This document shows positions 62,378 to 64,000 of a stretch of 64,000 nucleotides of DNA, in pieces. The translations under genes and the position numbers were made by a program. How positions within the stretch are numbered: the stretch's first letter is position 1; each line of letters opens with the position of its first letter. Origin of the DNA: UBA2160 sp964588665 (GTDB lineage Bacteria > Chloroflexota > Dehalococcoidia > Lucifugimonadales > UBA1123); the NCBI GenBank assembly GCA_964588665.1, contig CAZPQQ010000008.1:1-64000 (forward strand), given 5' to 3'. The notes below the pieces were generated by a model. The model saw only the letters and a list, made by a program, of their open reading frames with translations. It ran no database searches and had not been told where the DNA came from.

Positions 62378-63211
62378 ATGAAAGTCATCGAGACGATCGA
62401 CGCATTTCGCGACGCGAGACGCCGCGCTGCAGAGCCGCTAGGCTTGGTGCCAACCATGGGCTACCTGCACGAAGGTCACCTGGCGCTAGTTCGGCATGCG
62501 CGCGCCGAGAACGCCAGCGTGGCCGTCAGCATCTTCGTGAACCCGACTCAGTTCGCGCCCACCGAAGACCTGGCCACCTATCCACGGGACATGGAAGGCG
62601 ACCTTGAGAAACTGGAGCGCGAGGGTGTCGACTTGGTGTTCGCGCCGGACCGCGACGAAGTGTATCCGATGGGATTCGACACCCACGTAGACGTCGGAGA
62701 AATCGCCAACCGATTGGAAGGCCAGCATCGACCCGGACACTTCCGCGGAGTAGCGACCGTGGTATGCAAGCTGCTCACGATCGTCCGTCCGGACCGCGCC
62801 TACTTCGGCCAGAAGGACGCGCAGCAGTGCATGGTAATCCGCAAGCTCAACGCCGACCTCAACCTGGGCGCAGAGATCGAAGTCGTGCCAACGGTACGCG
62901 ACCCCGACGGCCTCGCCCTCAGCAGCCGCAACGCCTACCTGAAGCCCGAGGAGAGAGCCGCCTCCCTGACACTGTCTCGGTCCCTATGCCTTGCGCGGAA
63001 AATGTACGACGGCGGCGTTCGGGACGCCGACGACATTCGGTCGCAGATGAGAAATCTCATCGAATCGGAGCCCGGCGCCCGTCCGGACTACGTCAGCATC
63101 GCAGACGCACGAACGCTCGACGAACTCGACGCCGTCGACCGCCCGGCGCTGGTGTCACTAGCCGTCCACGTGGGCAGCGTACGCCTGATCGACAACGCCC
63201 TGCTGCCTTAA
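62378..63211 (+). CDS. panC: Pantothenate synthetase
   Basis: PanC joins pantoate and beta-alanine using ATP. The nucleotide-binding TMGYLHEGHL is at 26-35 with His31 and His34, FVNPTQFAP near 52, YFGQKDAQQ near 145 and GLALSSRN near 180. The 277-residue length is normal. It begins 22 bp after panB. No panD is present in the window. Confidence 0.95.
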   Translation: MKVIETIDAFRDARRRAAEPLGLVPTMGYLHEGHLALVRHARAENASVAVSIFVNPTQFAPTEDLATYPRDMEGDLEKLEREGVDLVFAPDRDEVYPMGFDTHVDVGEIANRLEGQHRPGHFRGVATVVCKLLTIVRPDRAYFGQKDAQQCMVIRKLNADLNLGAEIEVVPTVRDPDGLALSSRNAYLKPEERAASLTLSRSLCLARKMYDGGVRDADDIRSQMRNLIESEPGARPDYVSIADARTLDELDAVDRPALVSLAVHVGSVRLIDNALLP

Positions 63212-63224
63212 CGTCTCAAGGTTC

Positions 63225-63250
63225 CGTTCGCCCTGAGCCTGTCGAATGGG
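63225..63250 (-). repeat. Short dispersed repeat (TTCGACAGGCTCA type), copy 4
   Basis: Forward strand GTTCGCCCTGAGCCTGTCGA, just after the panC stop codon. As a partial palindrome it could serve as the end of the operon transcript. Confidence 0.7.
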
Positions 63251-63329
63251 CGCCTGGGACCTCCAAGCCTCGCTAAGTTCATCCTTCAAGATGGCCTGGA
63301 GGATCCGTAAGGAGGCCGAGCCACCCTTA

Positions 63330-63385
63330 CGCGGGGGCCTGGGGGCGTCCCCCAGAAAACCTTCGAGGACGGGTGGGCGGGCAAG
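63330..63385. repeat. GC-rich dispersed hairpin repeat, copy near 63.3 kb
   Basis: GGGGGCCTGGGGGCGTCCCC and the following AACCTTCGAGGACGGGTGGG resemble the units at 28591 and 52889. It lies in the 237-bp gap between panC and the enolase-superfamily gene. Confidence 0.5.
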
Positions 63386-63448
63386 ACTGGGTCCGCCCTT
63401 GAAAACCGTGTGGCGCCAACTGCGAAAATGAGAAACTAGGAGCAAACC

Positions 63449-64000
63449 ATGAAAATCACCGACGTAGAATGCCTGGTCCTGGATCGCTCATTCCCGTTCG
63501 TCAGAGTGTACACAGACGACGGAATCGTCGGCATCGGCGAATGCTTCCGCCGTCAACCCGGCGTGACCAAGATGCTGGTCGACGAGCTGCTGAAACCCGC
63601 CCTCGTTGGCAAGGACCCGCTGGACACCGAAGTCCGCTGGCGCGACATGGCCCGAGCCGGCTCCGCGACCGAACTCGGCGGCGCGATCTACTGCGCCATC
63701 GCGGGACTGGACATCGCCCTGTGGGACATCAAGGGCCAGGCGTTGGGAATGCCGATTCACAAACTGCTGGGGGGCAAGATCCGCGACAAGGTCCACGTGT
63801 ACGCCAGCTCAATGGCCCGCAATCTGACTCCTCTGGAAGAAGGCCGCCGCGCCGCGTCCTTCGTCGAGCAGGGCTACGACACGTATAAGCTGCACAGCGC
63901 GGTGCCCGGCGCCATCGACGACCCCGCGGACCAGACGATCGACACGGTCACCGCTGTGCGTGCAGCCGTCGGCGACGACGTCGATATCCTGGTCGACGTA
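63449..64000 (+). CDS. Mandelate racemase/muconate-lactonising enzyme family (enolase superfamily), truncated by the window end
   Basis: The first 184 residues are present. MKITDVECLVLDRSFPFVRV is the capping-domain start, AIAGLDIALWDIKGQALGMPI is the hallmark helix, and KLHSAVPG followed by DDVDILVDV leads to the first metal ligand. The catalytic residues further on are outside the window. AGGAG lies 7 nt before the ATG. Enzymes of this family abstract a proton alpha to a carboxylate from sugar acids and related compounds. Confidence 0.9.
   Translation, partial: MKITDVECLVLDRSFPFVRVYTDDGIVGIGECFRRQPGVTKMLVDELLKPALVGKDPLDTEVRWRDMARAGSATELGGAIYCAIAGLDIALWDIKGQALGMPIHKLLGGKIRDKVHVYASSMARNLTPLEEGRRAASFVEQGYDTYKLHSAVPGAIDDPADQTIDTVTAVRAAVGDDVDILVDV

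Noticed and set aside
1..64000. CRISPR arrays, tRNA genes, rRNA genes and replication origins
   Set aside because: No regularly spaced repeat-spacer pattern and no tRNA T-loop/acceptor pair or rRNA signature was found on reading both strands.

Overview
The window looks like a piece of a GC-rich genome from an uncultured Chloroflexota bacterium of the SAR202/Dehalococcoidia type. This is an inference from gene content: CaiB/BaiF CoA-transferases, acyl-CoA dehydrogenases, amidases, atypical short-chain dehydrogenases, a DUF362 protein, a Ddn-like F420 protein and an enolase-superfamily enzyme, mixed with single housekeeping genes. No rRNA, tRNA, CRISPR array, phage or complete transposase is visible.

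Layout. 1-9.8 kb: broken DUF433 gene, aminotransferase, SDR, LarE, GNAT, epimerase plus small partner, PAS protein, DUF362 protein, then a forward pair of beta-propeller proteins. 9.9-13 kb: HepT-like ORF coupled to lysA, and a two-subunit CoA-transferase on the opposite strand. 13.2-18.7 kb: a phospholipid-scramblase homologue, a giant zinc-ribbon/kinase/AAA/TPR protein cut by a stop codon, and a six-bladed propeller also cut by a stop codon. 18.9-22.9 kb: iron alcohol dehydrogenase, long TPR protein, class IV aminotransferase. 23.5-29.5 kb: two amidase paralogues around an ABC exporter whose permease is frameshifted, then an SDR. 29.5-37 kb: a reverse-strand CoA-thioester catabolic cluster (VOC, CaiB, ACAD, enoyl-CoA hydratase, MaoC-type hydratase, FAD oxidoreductase, CaiB remnant). 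37-44.7 kb: agmatinase family, ruvA-ruvC-yebC, PNPOx-like, P-loop kinase, PEP-swivel protein, frameshifted endonuclease-Q-like gene. 45-47.5 kb: two ACADs in tandem. 47.8-53.6 kb: tyrS, ribF, MFS-MBL pair, DUF4395. 53.8-58.2 kb: SRAP, a collapsed cysteine desulfurase, CocE hydrolase, K+ channel, a hypothetical. 58.7-64 kb: Ddn-like protein, a possible structured RNA with a strong terminator, then P1 peptidase - DUF2520 - panB - panC, and an enolase-superfamily gene running off the end.

Two themes stand out. First, gene decay: at least seven loci carry a nonsense codon, a one-base frameshift or a large internal deletion. All five localised frameshifts look like single-base losses and at least three fall in G/C runs, so assembly error must be excluded. 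Second, the intergenic DNA is full of small dispersed elements: two REPIN-like paired palindromes, two inverted copies of a CTAG-flanked MITE, a third MITE with 18-bp terminal repeats, a 9-bp-period repeat that has also entered the kinase gene in frame, and two widespread short repeats. The most attractive candidates for new biology are the structured leader upstream of the pantothenate genes, the DUF2520 gene beside panBC as a possible ketopantoate reductase, and the bacterial scramblase homologue.
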